Of a DNA stretch of 64,000 bases, positions 38,896-47,874 are shown one piece after another (positions within the stretch are counted from its first letter, which is position 1; each line of letters opens with the position of its first letter). Under the pieces are notes generated by a model, which searched no databases, had not been told where the DNA came from, and saw nothing but the letters and a program-made list of their open reading frames with translations. The position numbers and the translations under genes were made by a program. Origin of the DNA: JBNJGB01 sp051747385 (GTDB lineage: Bacteria > Myxococcota_A > UBA9042 > PHBI01 > JACKFB01); NCBI GenBank assembly GCA_051747385.1, contig JBNJGB010000016.1, positions 62,001-126,000 on the forward strand, read 5' to 3'.

Positions 38896-41800
38896 TCACA
38901 GGAGCGACTCGACCACCTCTCGCTCCTCCGCCGGGAGACCCTGAAGGGCAGCCTCGTCGTCGTCCTTCAGGTAGGCGACGGCAGCCTTCAGCATCCGGAG
39001 CGGGATCTGCAGCTCCTGCTCTCCACCGGCGAGTTCTGTCCAGACATCCAGCCACACGCGGGCGCTCTCTGCGGTAACCGACTCGTCGTTCAGGGCTCGA
39101 ATGGACTCCACGAGTCCGACGCCCAGCGTGGCGACGCGATCGTACGTTCGGAAGGCCTCCAGAAGGAACTTCCCCCGTGCGCGCCATGCCTCGTGATCCT
39201 TCGTCCGCAAAAAGAGCTGTCGCACGACTTCGTAATCCGCCCAGTCGGGTCCACCGTCTGCGCTCTCCAGCCCCATTGCCAGGTCGGCGAGTGCCTTCTT
39301 TCCTTCGTCCAGTCGACCCGTGCATCCCAGCCAGAGGGCTTGGTTGAAGAGCGCATCGACGACTCCCTCCTGAAGGGGCAGTGCCACGTCTTCCGAGAAC
39401 CGGTCCACGACCTCCTTGTAGGCGGCGGTCGCAGCTTCGAGCTCTCCAAGCTGCCCCAGCGCCACCCCCTTGTTGAAGAGAGCGATAGCGACTGCACGTT
39501 GGAGAGACGACGCTGTGCAATCCGAGAAACGAGTCAGAATCTCGTCGTAGGATGATAGCGCGTCATCAAGCTGGTCGGCCTCCATGAACGCAGCACCCTT
39601 GTTGACGAGTGCGTTTGCCACTTGCTCGCGTAGCGGCAGCTCCGACCTGTCCGAAAAACGAGCCACCACCTTGTCAGCGGCCGCCACCGCTGCCTCACCT
39701 TGACCCGTCCTGGCGAGTGTAATGCATTGGTTGACGACTGCTCTGGCTACGCATTCTTGGAGCGACAGCTCCGAGGAATCGGAAAAGCGGGTGGCGACTT
39801 CCTCGTAGGCGGCCAAGGCAGCTTCGAACTCCCCCATCCGTGCCAGGGTGAGCCCCTTATTGACCAGCGCCTTGCCCACCTGCTCCTGGAGCGATAGCTC
39901 GGCACGATCCGAGAATCGAACCACAACCTCGTCGTAGGCGGAGATCGCCTTCTCGAGCTCGGCGGTCTGCCCTAGCGTGTAGCCCTTGTTGAACAGGGCC
40001 TGGGCTACGTGTTCCTGAAGCGACACATCGGAACGAGCCGAGAATCGATCCACGATCTCCTCATAAGCGGCCATTGCCTCCTCGGGCCTAGCGGCTTGCG
40101 TCAGCGTAAAGGCCTTGTTGAAGAGGGCTTGCGCTAATTGCTCTTGAAGTGGCAATTCAGAGTGAGTAGAAAATAGTGTGACAACCTCGTCGCAGGTTGA
40201 AATCGCGGCGTCGACTCTTCCAGCCTGCCTCAAGGCCACGCCCTTGTTGATGAGGCAGCTGGCGATAGGCTTCTGGAGCGCGAGGTCCGGATTGTTCGAG
40301 AAGCGCTCCACGACCTCGTCGTAGGCCGCGATGGCATCGTCGAGGTCCCCCGACGATGCAAGCGCGATTCCCTTGTTGAACAGGGCCCTGGCGATGGGTT
40401 CCTGAAGCGAAGGCTCCGGATTGTCCGAGAAGCGGTCTGCGACCTCGTTGTAAGCTGCTAGAGCGGCGTCGAGTCTCCCGAGCTGGCGCAGCGCCATGCC
40501 TTGGTTGCAGAGGGCCTTTGCGACATTCGCCTGAATCATCGGTTCCGGATGCTCGGAGAAGCGGCCTACGACCTCCTCGTATGTTGTCACGGCAGCCTCG
40601 ATGTCTCCCGTCAGCGCCAGTGCGGAGCCCTTGTTGAAAAGGGCGCGGGCGACGGCCAGCTGGAGCCCTGGCTCGGAATGCGTGGAGAAGCGCTCCACGA
40701 CTTCATCGTAGGCGGCCGTAGCAGCTCCGACTTCTCCACCCAACCCCAGCGCGACGCCCTTGTTGATGAGGGCGTTTCCGACCGCTTCTCGAAGTAACAG
40801 ATCGGAGTGCTCCGAAAAACGCTTCACGACCTCGTCGCAGACCGCGATCGCAGCCTCCAGCTTCCCAGCCCGACCTAGTACGATGCCTTGGTTGATCAAG
40901 GCGGCGGCCAGCCCCTCCAGGGTGGGCTGCGTGGTCTCGTCCGACGAGCGGGCAATCACGACTTCGTAGGTTTCGATGGCCTCCTGAAGGCGCTCCAGTT
41001 CGGCGAACTTGCCAGCCTTCTGGAACAGCGCTTGGGTGATCTGATCGTCCGATGCGCCTGGCATCTCGATGATCCGCTCGCAGTCCTCGATGTCTGCGCC
41101 GACGACGAGCAATTCGTCTGCGACATCGCGCGCGTTCTGGTAGTCTCCCGAGTTCACCAGTCGGTCGAGATCGGTGCGGCAGGCTTCGAGCAGCGGCCCC
41201 TCTCCGTCCCGACGCTTGAGCTCGAGCGCCGCTTGGAGATAGCCCGCTCCTGCCGGCGCCCGCGTGGCGCCGAGCCTGTCCGTGAGCTCGCGTTCGGAGT
41301 ACCAGAGGCGCAGGAACTCGACGATGAGCCGCACCGGCTCTCCTCGGAGCTTCTTGACCTCCAGAGTCAACCGGAGCAGAGGCTCCCGAAGCTCGTAGTA
41401 GGAGGATCGGCCATGTCGAGTCGAGCGGACGTATCCCAGCTCGTCGAGCTTGCGTAGCTGGCTGGAGGTGGTCTGGGAGGTGATGAAGTTGGATTTTGCG
41501 ATCCGGGAGACCGTGGCCGCTCCCCGATGCTCGCACAGGTACTCGACGATCTTCCGCTGCTGGGGCGAAAGGTGCGCCATCCGGCTCTGGTAGTAGGGCG
41601 TCAGGTCATCCAGCGTCTGTAGGAGTGGCTTGACCAGTTCGTCCAGGGACGCCGCGGTCACGAATTGGGAGAAAATGACGTAGACCCGAGGGTTTCCCGC
41701 GGCCAGGTGGTGGACCGCCCGCATCCTGGCTCGTCCGCGGGGAGTTTTGAGCAGGCGGGCGAGCTCGGCGTTTCCGTCGTGCTTCGCAATCCGGGCCACC

Positions 41801-42459
41801 AGCTCCACGGCGTTCTCGAAGGTCAGCTCGCCGAGCTGATGCGTCTCGAAGAACCCGTAGAAGGGTTGCTCGCGGCTGGTGACCCCGCCGAAGAGGCTTT
41901 GGGCGGTGCCGAGGATCGAAAACACGGGATGGTTCTGGATGAGCGCGCGAAGCGCTCGTTGCCCCGACTCCTCCAGCCCCAGGAAGATCTCGTCGAGGTT
42001 CTCGGCGATGATCAGGAGCGTTCCGTCGCCCGCTGCCTCCACGACAAGACGCTCCGCCGCCGGACGGGCCCGATCGGGATCCTCCATCTCACGAAGCTCA
42101 TCGTATTGCTTCGCCAGTTCGGGCATGGCGTCCGCTTCGTTCAATGCCCGCAGGACGACGAGCAGGAAGTCGAGGTAGGAGGCCACGCCCCACTCCTCCT
42201 CGCGGAGCCAAGCGATTCGTAGCCGTCCTCGAAGGGACTCGTCCTGCTGGAGTCGGTGGTAGACGAGGGAGACGAAGTGCGTCTTCCCGATCCCGCGCGG
42301 TCCGGTGACCAGGTAGTAGTGTTTGCTCGACGTGAGACAGCTCTGTCGGACGCCCTCGACGACCGTCTCGGCCAGCCGCGAGCGCTGAACGAACATCTCT
42401 TCCAGCGCCTCCGGCGGGAGCAGGCTGGGCGTGAACCGTGAGAGGAACGCAGCCTTCAC
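38896..42459 (-). CDS. P-loop NTPase with winged helix and 12-13 TPR-like repeats
   Basis: 1187 residues from GTG 42459, with GGGAGGTGCATC upstream. The start overlaps the stop of the upstream ATPase gene (GTGA). Order: AAA/STAND-type NTPase (Walker A VTGPRGIGKTHF about residues 52-63; Walker B LLIIAENLDEIF about 150), a lid/helical part, and a MarR/ArsR-like winged helix (SPQQRKIVEYLCEHRGAA ... LRKLDELGYVRS, about 295-360). From about 518 to 1035 come twelve repeats of exactly 43 residues (ALFNKG.AL...G....A...YDEVV.RFS...) plus a degenerate thirteenth. The C-terminal about 120 residues are helical. The architecture is that of sensor/effector STAND proteins in signalling and defence. Target and trigger are unknown. 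Confidence 0.85.
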   Translation of the reverse strand: MKAAFLSRFTPSLLPPEALEEMFVQRSRLAETVVEGVRQSCLTSSKHYYLVTGPRGIGKTHFVSLVYHRLQQDESLRGRLRIAWLREEEWGVASYLDFLLVVLRALNEADAMPELAKQYDELREMEDPDRARPAAERLVVEAAGDGTLLIIAENLDEIFLGLEESGQRALRALIQNHPVFSILGTAQSLFGGVTSREQPFYGFFETHQLGELTFENAVELVARIAKHDGNAELARLLKTPRGRARMRAVHHLAAGNPRVYVIFSQFVTAASLDELVKPLLQTLDDLTPYYQSRMAHLSPQQRKIVEYLCEHRGAATVSRIAKSNFITSQTTSSQLRKLDELGYVRSTRHGRSSYYELREPLLRLTLEVKKLRGEPVRLIVEFLRLWYSERELTDRLGATRAPAGAGYLQAALELKRRDGEGPLLEACRTDLDRLVNSGDYQNARDVADELLVVGADIEDCERIIEMPGASDDQITQALFQKAGKFAELERLQEAIETYEVVIARSSDETTQPTLEGLAAALINQGIVLGRAGKLEAAIAVCDEVVKRFSEHSDLLLREAVGNALINKGVALGLGGEVGAATAAYDEVVERFSTHSEPGLQLAVARALFNKGSALALTGDIEAAVTTYEEVVGRFSEHPEPMIQANVAKALCNQGMALRQLGRLDAALAAYNEVADRFSDNPEPSLQEPIARALFNKGIALASSGDLDDAIAAYDEVVERFSNNPDLALQKPIASCLINKGVALRQAGRVDAAISTCDEVVTLFSTHSELPLQEQLAQALFNKAFTLTQAARPEEAMAAYEEIVDRFSARSDVSLQEHVAQALFNKGYTLGQTAELEKAISAYDEVVVRFSDRAELSLQEQVGKALVNKGLTLARMGEFEAALAAYEEVATRFSDSSELSLQECVARAVVNQCITLARTGQGEAAVAAADKVVARFSDRSELPLREQVANALVNKGAAFMEADQLDDALSSYDEILTRFSDCTASSLQRAVAIALFNKGVALGQLGELEAATAAYKEVVDRFSEDVALPLQEGVVDALFNQALWLGCTGRLDEGKKALADLAMGLESADGGPDWADYEVVRQLFLRTKDHEAWRARGKFLLEAFRTYDRVATLGVGLVESIRALNDESVTAESARVWLDVWTELAGGEQELQIPLRMLKAAVAYLKDDDEAALQGLPAEEREVVESLL
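39355..40910 (-). repeat. 129-bp in-gene repeat encoding 43-residue TPR-like units
   Basis: Twelve consecutive units of 129 bp, each starting with A(L/V)(F/I/V)N(K/Q)G and ending with RFS....(L/P).LQ..VA. Units are related but clearly diverged, so this is an old array, not a recent expansion. Confidence 0.85.
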
Positions 42460-43685
42460 GATGCACCTCCCTGCAGGTGCCACCAGCGCTTGATCAACGG
42501 AAACCGGAAATCGTACCGGCCCGTCCGGGGCTCCTGCTCGAGGTAGTGGTCGCGCTGGAGCAGCACGACGAGTCGCCGCAGCTGCTCGTCATCACCATCA
42601 AGGATCTCCCGGGCGAAATTCGACCGGACCCTCTCCCGGGCCATGGCCGACCGAAGCCGTTTGGCGAGGTCGACGAAGGACAGTGGGGCGTCCGCAGCCG
42701 CCACTTCGTCGAGCAGCCATCGGGCGATCGGAGATCTGTCTTGCCCGTAACGCCGTGACAACCTGACGCGATAGTGATTGAGGTGCCAGGGGTCCTGGGC
42801 ATCCACCAGCGCCCGTTGCACAATGTCGCGGCAAAGCTCCTGGTTGGCCTCGTCACCGCGATCCCTCATCTGGGCCACGACGTGGTGGATGTAGAACGGG
42901 ATGTGATCCACCTCGGCGGAGATCGCCGTCGCCGTGGTCGCGGGGTCCGAGCATCGGAGCTTCTCCCCGGCGATCAGACACTCGGCGAGGAGGCTCCCGT
43001 GGTCCGGGTGCAGCTCGGTCACCTCCATGGTCCGCATGTCGTTCGTCGGGTCGTTGGGTGGCCCTTCTTCGAGGAGGTCCGAGAGCACGTGATGCAGTCC
43101 GACCGACCCGGTGAACACCATCCGGAGGTTCGAGTGCTCTTGTCGCAGACTCCGTAACGTGTCGAGCACGTCCATCGCGCGCTGTGGGTTCGACTCATGG
43201 CGGATCTTGTCGAGCATGAGGGGAAGCTCGTCCCAGACGAACACGTGGAGCTGGTCTGACGCTTCCTCGAACAGCCCCTCGACGGCCGCACGCAGGAGCT
43301 CGCTCCAGTGCGTTCCCAGGTCTGGTGGGAACTTCAGAACCCCGCCGATCTCGAAGTCCGACAGATGCTTCAGCAGCCTACGCAGCTTGCTCCCGGCTCG
43401 GGCCTTCCCGCTGGATACGGCCTCGATGTCTCGAGCCACGACTTCCGCGAATTCCAGCGGGGTGCGGAGGCCCTCCACATCGCGATAGACGGGCCTGACA
43501 CCGTCCGGCGCCGAATGACGCATCTTCTTCACCACGGTGGTCTTGCCGATGCGCCGCTCGGCGACCATCAGGACGCTCTGGTGGTCCAACGTGTCCCAAA
43601 TCCGTGTCACCAAGCGGTCGCGACCAATGACCTCTTCCGGCGCAATCTCGCCACCGGGATTCGCGCGCATCGGTACAACTTCCAT
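42456..43685 (-). CDS. P-loop ATPase of the archaeal-ATPase type, first gene of the pair
   Basis: 409 residues from ATG 43685, placed 5 bases after AGGAGGGG; the in-frame start 30 bases upstream would precede the predicted transcription start. It begins IGRDRLVTRIWDTLDHQSVL, then an ERRIGKTTVVKKM Walker A (the GERR-type P-loop) and Walker B HVFVWDELPLML. A sensor-like GSVGLHHVL follows. The C-terminal about 130 residues form a winged-helix-like region ending in RYDFRFPLIKRWWHLQ, as in ATPases that end with R(Y)xF..P(L)(L/I)..W. The stop overlaps the start of the large TPR NTPase, so the two are made together. Probably partners; function unknown. Confidence 0.85.
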   Translation of the reverse strand: MEVVPMRANPGGEIAPEEVIGRDRLVTRIWDTLDHQSVLMVAERRIGKTTVVKKMRHSAPDGVRPVYRDVEGLRTPLEFAEVVARDIEAVSSGKARAGSKLRRLLKHLSDFEIGGVLKFPPDLGTHWSELLRAAVEGLFEEASDQLHVFVWDELPLMLDKIRHESNPQRAMDVLDTLRSLRQEHSNLRMVFTGSVGLHHVLSDLLEEGPPNDPTNDMRTMEVTELHPDHGSLLAECLIAGEKLRCSDPATTATAISAEVDHIPFYIHHVVAQMRDRGDEANQELCRDIVQRALVDAQDPWHLNHYRVRLSRRYGQDRSPIARWLLDEVAAADAPLSFVDLAKRLRSAMARERVRSNFAREILDGDDEQLRRLVVLLQRDHYLEQEPRTGRYDFRFPLIKRWWHLQGGAS

Positions 43686-43710
43686 GCTCCCCTCCTGCTG
43701 TCCGACAAGG

Positions 43711-43740
43711 AGCATAGGGGGCCCTAATGACCTACGTCAA
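43711..43740 (-). promoter_or_regulatory. Promoter of the ATPase-TPR operon
   Basis: On the minus strand, TTGACG (43740-43735) and TATGCT (43716-43711) with an 18-bp spacer. It sits about 25 bp before the chosen start codon's ribosome site, giving a short leader. Confidence 0.6.
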
Positions 43741-43744
43741 AATG

Positions 43745-43770
43745 AACGTACGTTACAATCGACGTACGTG
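43745..43770. promoter_or_regulatory. Double ACGTACGT palindrome upstream of the operon
   Basis: AACGTACGTT (43745-43754, a perfect palindrome) and GACGTACGTG (43761-43770) are spaced 16 bp centre to centre. They lie directly upstream of the -35 box, a usual place for an activator or cooperative regulator. No regulator gene is adjacent, apart from the winged helix inside the operon itself. Confidence 0.5.
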
Positions 43771-43838
43771 AAGGGTGGCGTGCGTTGCCCGTGTTAGAAG
43801 CGTCACGAGTCGGCGTGGAACGTCGATGAGCCTCGCTG

Positions 43839-44829
43839 CTACGTGGCGTCTGGAGCATCCACGCTGCCGGCCTTCACGGCTCGCTCCTCCAGGTCGCCGA
43901 GGATGTCCTGGATCTCTTCGAGGGCGGATTGGAGGTCGTCGGCGATCTCCTGGGCGAGGATGTGGGGGTCGGGGAGGTTGGCGGAGTCCTCGAGGGACTC
44001 GTCGCGGAGCCAGAAGAGGTCGAGGCTGACCTTGTCGCGGGCGAGGATCTCCTCGTAGGGGTAGGCGCGCCAGCGGCCGTCGGGGTTGGACTCGGACCAG
44101 GTGGGCTCGCGGTGGTGGCGGTTTTTGGGCTGGTAGCAGGCGACGAACTCGTCCAGGTCGGACCGGGTCATGGGCTGCTGCTTCAGGGTGAAGTGCTTGT
44201 AGGTGCGGAGGTCGTAGACCCACACCCTCTTCGTCCACGGGTCCTTGGCGCCGGGCCTGCGGTCGAAGAAGAGCACGTTCGCCTTGACGCCCTGGGCGTA
44301 GAAGATGCCCGTGGGGAGGCGCAGGAGCGTGTGCACGTCGCACTCGTGGAGCAGCTTCCGGCGGACGGTCTCCCCGGCCCCGCCCTCGAAGAGCACGTTG
44401 TCGGGGACCACGACGGCGGCCCGGCCGTGGATCTTCAAGAGCGACTTCACGTGCTGGACGAAGTTGAGCTGCTTGTTGCTCGTCGTCGTCCAGACGTCCG
44501 CCCGGTTGTAGGTGAGGACCTGCTTGTCGGTCTCCCCGGCCTCGTTCACCAAGGTGATGGAGGACTTCTTGCCGAACGGCGGGTTGGTCAGCACCACGTC
44601 GGCGCGGTCGGAGGGCTCGTCTCGGAGCGCGTCGTCGAGCCGGATCGGCGGGTCGTGGTTCGTGGTGGCGTCGGGCCCGATGCCGTGGAGGTAGAGGTTC
44701 ATGGCGCAGAGCCGCGCGACGCCCGGCACCAGCTCGGTGCCGCGGAGGGCTTCGTAGCGGAGGTGCTTCTTCTGGTCCCGGTCCAGCACCTCGATCTCCC
44801 GGCCGAGCCTCCACGCATCGCTCCTGCCA
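43839..44829 (-). pseudogene. hsdM: Type I restriction-modification methyltransferase (HsdM), 5'-truncated
   Basis: The frame is open back to about 44829 and reads LDRDQKKHLRYEALRG, ARLCAMNLYLHGIG, VVLTNPPFGKKSS (the N6-adenine catalytic NPPF motif), then the usual C-terminal part to SVDAPDAT. The N-terminal domain and the SAM motif (DPACGTGGF type), roughly 200 residues, are missing; the sequence switches to island repeat instead. GTG 44789 gives an open frame but not a functional enzyme. No hsdS or hsdR is present. High GC and in the same direction as the ATPase pair, whose promoter lies 100 bp beyond its stop. Confidence 0.85.
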
Positions 44830-45166
44830 GGCCCCCTCCCGATCCCGAGCTCGACCTGTAACCGGCGTCGCTGCGCGTCGTGCCGTCCAGTCCAGGCTCC
44901 GTTGCCCCATCAAGGCTCCGTGACCGCCAGCAGCCAGCCCAACGCCTGCGTCCACGTGACGGGAGACGACCGCACCGGTACGCTCTCCGCACGAACGCAG
45001 CGGCGCATGCACGGCACGACTCCACCGGCGTTCGAAAACCGGCCATCACCCCCGTCTGACCCCGACCGGGCCACTTCCTCGCCACGATCGACCGCGACCG
45101 GGGCCCACGCCGACCGCTCCGGCACCGCCCCAACGTCCGAGAATCCTCTTTATGGAAACTAGCGGC
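44830..45166 (+). repeat. Island repeat copy 3
   Basis: Starts about CCGATCCCGAGCTCGACCTG (also at 37460), continues with diverged similarity to the composite at 37461-37910, and ends TCTTTATGGAAACTAGCGGC at 45147-45166. It replaces the 5' part of hsdM on one side and abuts a sucC fragment on the other. Confidence 0.85.
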
Positions 45167-45535
45167 AGGACCTTGTCATCGGCGGTGACCACCAGCGGGT
45201 TGATCTCCACCAGGGCGCAGTCGAGCTTGGTGAAGGCCTCGTACAGCGCCATGATGAATTTCACGGCCGCGCCCACCTGCTTGCCCGTCAGGCCCAGGCC
45301 GAAGGCCACCTTGCGGGCGTGATAGGGCTGCATGCCGATGGCCGGGTCGATGTCCTCGGTGAGGATCTTCTCGGGCGTGGAGGCGGCGACCTCCTCGATG
45401 TCCATGCCGCCCTCGGTCGAGGCCATGATCGTCACCCGGGCCGAGGCGCGATCGACCAGCATGGACAGGTACAATTCGGTCGCGATGTCGCATCCTTCCT
45501 CGACATAGACGCAGCGGCCAAGGCTGCCATGACGA
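45167..45535 (-). pseudogene. sucC: Fragment of succinyl-CoA synthetase beta subunit
   Basis: About 120 residues without start or stop: VYVEEGCDIATELYLSMLVD, MASTEGGMDIEEVAASTPEK, ARKVAFGLGLTGKQVGAAVK and KLDCALVEINPLVVT. This is the middle of SucC (whole protein about 390 residues) and to my eye is closest in style to alphaproteobacterial forms. It stops exactly at the island end (45166) and dissolves near 45535. The 100 bp up to the Uma2 gene hold nothing recognisable. Confidence 0.8.
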
Positions 45536-45637
45536 TCTCGTCGAAGCGATGGGCGAGGACGAGCGGGTGAGCTCGTCGCGCAGACAGACGCCCGTGGTGT
45601 CGCATGGCGTGCGGCATGCCAACCCGGCGCAGCTCGA

Positions 45638-46183
45638 TCAGCGGAAGACGCGCTCCAGGGGGGACGAGAAGCCCGGCAGGACGTCCGTCTCGAGCGTGTC
45701 CGCGACGCGGAACACGCGCACGGCCCCGTCCGGTCGTCGGCTCGTCACGGTCTCGTGGCTCGGATCGACGAGCCACACCTCACGGACGCCGGCCTCCAGG
45801 TACCTCGCGACCTTCGTCTCGACGTCTGTCCACGCCTCGCTCGGCGAGATGACCTCGGCGACGAGGGCCGGCATCGTCGCCGGGAAGACCTCGTCGTCGC
45901 CGGGAGGCTCGAGATGGACCGAGACATCCGGGGCGCGGACGTCCTGTTCGCCCAGGCGGTAGCCCACACCGCCGGCCACGACGATCCCCGTGTCGGTTCG
46001 GTGGGTATGGTCCGAGAGGAGGCTCGATACCCGAGCCCGGACGACTCCGTGCATCCAAGCGGCGGGCCCCGCCTCGACAACCGTGCCGTCGACGAGCTCC
46101 GCTCGAACGAACGCGTGTGCCCGGGCGAGGAACTCGTCCGCGGTGACCCGCGTGTCGTCCGAGATCGTGGGTTGCTCGCCCAT
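45638..46183 (-). CDS. Uma2 (DUF820) family PD-(D/E)xK protein
   Basis: 181 residues. Nuclease-fold motifs in order: RAELVDGTVVEAGPA, VRAPDVSVHLEP (Asp), LVAEVISPSE (Glu), ETKVARYLEAGVREVWLVDP. This is the Uma2 family, restriction-endonuclease-like proteins common in cyanobacteria and large bacterial genomes, of unclear role. ATG at 46183 is 2 bp after the pyrG stop, so it may be read through from pyrG. Lies just outside the repeat-bounded island. Confidence 0.85.
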   Translation of the reverse strand: MGEQPTISDDTRVTADEFLARAHAFVRAELVDGTVVEAGPAAWMHGVVRARVSSLLSDHTHRTDTGIVVAGGVGYRLGEQDVRAPDVSVHLEPPGDDEVFPATMPALVAEVISPSEAWTDVETKVARYLEAGVREVWLVDPSHETVTSRRPDGAVRVFRVADTLETDVLPGFSSPLERVFR

Positions 46184-46185
46184 GA

Positions 46186-47874
46186 TCAGGCCGAGGCGGC
46201 CTCCTTCCGGGAGGTGGCGCCGGAGGCCTTGACCTCCTCGTCGCGGGCCGCGTCCTGCCGCGCACGCTTCCGGGCCAGGGCGGCGCCGATGAAGTCCACG
46301 AACAGCGGGTGCGGCGCCAGCGGGCGGGACTTGTACTCGGGGTGGAACTGGACGCCCACGAACCAGGAGTGCTCGGGGATCTCCACCACCTCGACCAGGT
46401 CCAGGTCCGGGTTCACGCCCGTGGCCTTCATGCCGGTCTCGTAGAGGCGGTCGCGGTAGGTGTTGTTGAACTCCCACCGGTGGCGGTGTCGCTCGCTCAC
46501 GACGCGCTCGCCGTAGGCGTGCTCCACGCGGCTGCCCGGCTCCAGGCGCGCCGTGTAGGCCCCGAGGCGCATGGTGCCGCCCTTCTTGGTGATGCTCCGC
46601 TGATCCTCCATGAGGTGGATGACCGGGCTCGGGCACTCCTCGTCGAACTCCGTGGAGTTGGCGTCCTCGATGCCCCACACGTGGCGCGCGTACTCGATGA
46701 CCGCGCACTGCATGCCGAGGCAGATGCCGAAGAACGGCACGTCATGCTCGCGCGCCCAGCGGATGGCCTCGATCTTCCCCTCGATGCCCCGGTGGCCGAA
46801 GCCGCCCGGCACCAGGACCGCGTCGGCGCTCTCCAGGAGCTCCCGGGCGTCCGGGTCGTCGCCCTCCAGCCGCTCGGAGTCGAGGTAGTGGAGCCGGATC
46901 TTCACGCGATGCTCGAGGCCGCCGTGCTTCAGGGCCTCGTTCAGGGACTTGTAGCTCTCGACCAGCTCCACGTACTTGCCCGCGATGACCACGTCCACGT
47001 GCTCGCTGGGCCGGAGCTCGCGGGCGACCACGTCCTCCCAGTCCGACAGGCCCGGCAGGCGGCACCAGATCTGGAGCGCCTGCACCACCTGGTCGTCCAG
47101 CCCCTCCTGGTGGAGCGCGATGGGGAGCTGGTAGATCGACTTCTGGTCCTGGGCCGTGATGACGCGCTTGGGCGGCACGTTGCAGAACAGGCTGATCTTG
47201 CGCTTGATGTCGCTGCCCAGGGGCCGATCGCAGCGGCACACGATGATGTCCGGCTGGATGCCGATGCTCAGGAGCTGCTTCACGGAGTGCTGGGTCGGCT
47301 TGGTCTTCAGCTCGCCGGCCGCGGGCAGGTACGGCACCAGGGTCAGGTGCATGAAGACGGCGTTGTCGTAGCCCACGTCGAAGCGAAGCTGGCGCGCCGC
47401 CTCCAGGAACGGCAGGGACTCGATGTCGCCGACCGTGCCGCCCACCTCGATGATCCCCACGTCGCGGCCGTCGCACGCCGCCATGGCGCGCTCCTTGATC
47501 TCGTTGGTGATGTGGGGGATCACCTGGACGGTGCCGCCGAGGTACTCGCCGCGGCGCTCCTTGTTGATCACCGACTCGTAGACCTGCCCCGTCGTGAAGT
47601 TGTTCTTCTGCGACGTGGTGATGGACAGGAAGCGCTCGTAGTGCCCCAGGTCCAGGTCCGTCTCGGCCCCGTCGTCCGTGACGAAGACCTCGCCGTGCTG
47701 GAAGGGGTTCATCGTGCCCGGATCCACGTTGATGTAGGGATCCATCTTCACGATGGTCACGTTGAGCCCCCGGGACTCGAGCAGCGCGCCGAGGGCCGCG
47801 GCGGTCAGGCCCTTGCCCAGCGACGACGTCACACCGCCGGTGACGAAGATGTACTTCGTGTGCTTGAAGGCCAT
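46186..47874 (-). CDS. pyrG: CTP synthase
   Basis: 562 residues. The N-terminal synthase domain begins KYIFVTGGVTSSLGKGL and has MDPYINVDPGTMNPFQHGEV and GGTVGDIES. The C-terminal glutamine amidotransferase has the nucleophile Cys in FFGICLGMQ and the His-Glu pair in VQFHPEYKSRP. Converts UTP to CTP with glutamine as nitrogen donor. ATG at 47874 fits the family start. The C-terminal about 20 residues (EEVKASGATSRKEAASA) are an extra polar tail. Confidence 0.96.
   Translation of the reverse strand: MAFKHTKYIFVTGGVTSSLGKGLTAAALGALLESRGLNVTIVKMDPYINVDPGTMNPFQHGEVFVTDDGAETDLDLGHYERFLSITTSQKNNFTTGQVYESVINKERRGEYLGGTVQVIPHITNEIKERAMAACDGRDVGIIEVGGTVGDIESLPFLEAARQLRFDVGYDNAVFMHLTLVPYLPAAGELKTKPTQHSVKQLLSIGIQPDIIVCRCDRPLGSDIKRKISLFCNVPPKRVITAQDQKSIYQLPIALHQEGLDDQVVQALQIWCRLPGLSDWEDVVARELRPSEHVDVVIAGKYVELVESYKSLNEALKHGGLEHRVKIRLHYLDSERLEGDDPDARELLESADAVLVPGGFGHRGIEGKIEAIRWAREHDVPFFGICLGMQCAVIEYARHVWGIEDANSTEFDEECPSPVIHLMEDQRSITKKGGTMRLGAYTARLEPGSRVEHAYGERVVSERHRHRWEFNNTYRDRLYETGMKATGVNPDLDLVEVVEIPEHSWFVGVQFHPEYKSRPLAPHPLFVDFIGAALARKRARQDAARDEEVKASGATSRKEAASA

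Noticed and set aside
39355..40910. CRISPR-like regular repeat
   Set aside because: The 129-bp periodicity is fully explained by 43-residue protein repeats in frame, with diverged units and no spacers.
44789..44829. GTG 44789 as the start of a functional short methylase
   Set aside because: The family frame continues upstream past the GTG and the SAM-binding motif is missing, so it is a truncated gene.
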